From Citrobacter sp. RHB25-C09 (GTDB lineage: Bacteria; Pseudomonadota; Gammaproteobacteria; Enterobacterales; Enterobacteriaceae), in assembly GCF_013836145.1 (NCBI RefSeq), contig NZ_CP057483.1, forward strand, positions 1,240,001 through 1,304,000: a stretch of DNA of 64,000 nucleotides. Reading direction: 5' to 3'. The notes beneath the pieces were generated by a model, which made no database searches, had not been told where the DNA came from, and saw only the letters and a list, made by a program, of their open reading frames with translations. Below are positions 62,724 to 64,000 of the stretch, in pieces; within the stretch, counting starts at the first letter, position 1; every line of letters starts with the position of its first letter. The translations under genes and the position numbers were made by a program.

Positions 62724-64000
62724 ATGTTACTGGCAGGTAGTATTTTTTTACTGACATTAGTCCTCGTTATCTGGCAGCCTCGCGGACTTAGTATTGGCTG
62801 GAGCGCCAGCATTGGTGCCGCACTGGCCCTGATATTCGGTGTTATCCATATGGGGGATATTCCGGTGGTCTGGAATATCGTCTGGAACGCAACAGCGACC
62901 TTTATCGCAGTGATAATCATCAGCCTTCTGCTCGATGAGTCGGGCTTTTTCGAATGGGCTGCGCTACATGTCTCTCGCTGGGGCAACGGGCGGGGGCGTC
63001 TGCTGTTTACGTGGATTGTCCTGTTGGGCGCGGCCGTTGCGGCGCTGTTTGCTAATGATGGTGCTGCGCTGATTCTGACCCCCATCGTCATTGCCATGCT
63101 GCTCGCTCTGGGGTTCAGCACAAGGACAACACTGGCCTTTGTCATGGCCGCCGGGTTTATTGCCGATACCGCCAGTCTGCCACTTATCGTTTCGAATCTG
63201 GTGAATATCGTCTCTGCTGACTTCTTCCAGCTTGGTTTTACGGAATACGCCTCAGTGATGGTTCCTGTTGATATTGCTGCCATCCTAGCGACGCTGGGCA
63301 TGCTGCATCTGTTTTTCCGCCGGGATATTCCTGCAACGTACGACGTCACTCTGCTGAAAACGCCTGCCAGCGCGATTAAAGATCCCGCAACCTTCAAAGC
63401 AGGCTGGGTTGTTCTGGTTCTGCTGCTGGCTGGCTTCTTTGTCCTTGAGCCACTGGGGCTTCCCGTCAGCGCTATTGCTGCTGTCGGTGCTGCTTTACTG
63501 TTTGCCGTTGCGAAAAAAGGTCACATCATCAATACCGGTAAAGTGCTGCGCGGTGCGCCCTGGCAGATCGTTATTTTCTCACTGGGTATGTACCTGGTGG
63601 TCTATGGTCTGCGCAATGCGGGTTTAACGGAATATCTTTCGGGTTTTCTCAATATATTGGCTGATAAGGGACTGCTGGCGGCAACGTTTGGCACGGGCTT
63701 CCTGACCGCCTTCCTGTCTTCAGTCATGAACAATATGCCAACAGTCCTTGTTGGCGCGCTGTCGATTGATGGAAGCTCGGCTTCTGGCGTCATCAAGGAA
63801 GCGATGATCTACGCCAACGTGATTGGTTGCGATTTAGGCCCCAAAATCACACCGATAGGCAGTCTGGCAACCCTGCTGTGGCTTCACGTACTGTCGCAGA
63901 AAAACATGACCATTAGCTGGGGATATTATTTCCGCACCGGTATCATGATGACTCTGCCCGTGCTGTTTGTCACTCTGGCCGCGTTGGCGCTGCGGCTTTC
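62724..64000 (+). CDS. arsB: Arsenite/antimonite efflux permease ArsB, 3' end beyond the right edge
   Basis: 425 codons visible, starting ATG 62724 (MLLAGSIFLLTLVLVIWQP); by E. coli length (429) only about four codons are missing. It has twelve membrane segments and matches the ArsB signatures WNIVWNATATFIAVIIISLL, GRGRLLFTWIVLLGAAVAAL and VMNNMPTVLVGALS. It extrudes As(III)/Sb(III) using the proton gradient. arsC, if present, lies beyond the window. Confidence 0.95.
   Translation, partial: MLLAGSIFLLTLVLVIWQPRGLSIGWSASIGAALALIFGVIHMGDIPVVWNIVWNATATFIAVIIISLLLDESGFFEWAALHVSRWGNGRGRLLFTWIVLLGAAVAALFANDGAALILTPIVIAMLLALGFSTRTTLAFVMAAGFIADTASLPLIVSNLVNIVSADFFQLGFTEYASVMVPVDIAAILATLGMLHLFFRRDIPATYDVTLLKTPASAIKDPATFKAGWVVLVLLLAGFFVLEPLGLPVSAIAAVGAALLFAVAKKGHIINTGKVLRGAPWQIVIFSLGMYLVVYGLRNAGLTEYLSGFLNILADKGLLAATFGTGFLTAFLSSVMNNMPTVLVGALSIDGSSASGVIKEAMIYANVIGCDLGPKITPIGSLATLLWLHVLSQKNMTISWGYYFRTGIMMTLPVLFVTLAALALRL

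Noticed and set aside
1..64000. CRISPR arrays, insertion sequences or prophage genes
   Set aside because: No spaced direct repeats, transposase-like or phage-like proteins were seen; the repeats present are REP palindromes and autotransporter duplications.

Overview
The window is chromosomal DNA of a member of the Enterobacteriaceae, most likely Citrobacter or a close relative. The backbone follows the E. coli K-12 order almost gene for gene (ybbJ-qmcA-fetAB-cnoX-ybbO-tesA/ybbA-ybbP, selU-purK-purE-lpxH-ppiB/cysS-ybcI, ybcJ-folD-argU, cusSR/cusCFBA, pheP, ybdG-nfsB-ybdF, ybdJ-ybdK). It also carries a ramR/romA-ramA locus, typical of Klebsiella, Enterobacter and Citrobacter and absent from E. 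coli. Genus assignment is inference from synteny and protein similarity recalled from memory; no search was run.

Layout. 1-9.5 kb: a secreted protein of unknown function cut by the left edge, the QmcA/YbbJ membrane pair, the FetAB iron exporter, CnoX, YbbO, TesA and the YbbA-YbbP ABC system. 9.6-17.5 kb: accessory surface block with an outer-membrane porin and two tandem paralogous autotransporters that share nearly identical beta-barrels but have different passengers. 17.5-24 kb: selU, purine biosynthesis (purEK with a PurR box), lpxH, ppiB, cysS and ybcI. 23.8-26.7 kb: a glucose-family PTS permease with its own LacI-type repressor and a large palindromic operator. 26.7-28.1 kb: ybcJ, folD and tRNA-Arg (argU). 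28.1-33 kb: an AT-rich variable segment next to argU, with an autotransporter gene broken by one in-frame stop, a tiny lipoprotein gene and a membrane-anchored bactofilin. 33-41.5 kb: the complete copper/silver efflux system (CusSR sensor-regulator, CusCFBA pump) with a clear CusR box.

41.5-49 kb: a coiled-coil protein with an HPD J-domain-like motif, the phenylalanine permease PheP, and a self-contained catabolic cluster (MFS nucleoside-family permease, sugar isomerase-like protein, Gfo/Idh/MocA dehydrogenase, LacI repressor) headed by two identical operators. 49-56 kb: YbdG channel, NfsB, YbdF, the RamR/RomA/RamA multidrug-response locus with a RamR operator placed on the promoter, YbdJ, YbdK and a GNAT acetyltransferase. 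56-62 kb: the choline-to-glycine-betaine osmoprotection locus betIBA/betT. 62-64 kb: arsR and the start of arsB, cut three or four codons short by the right edge.

The most interesting material is in the accessory insertions: the four-gene glycoside/nucleoside-like cluster (44.5-49.1 kb), the PTS/LacI unit, the bactofilin next to argU, the homogenised tandem autotransporters and the J-domain-like coiled-coil protein. REP/BIME palindromes sit at many of the module boundaries. No transposase, integrase, phage gene or CRISPR array was seen.
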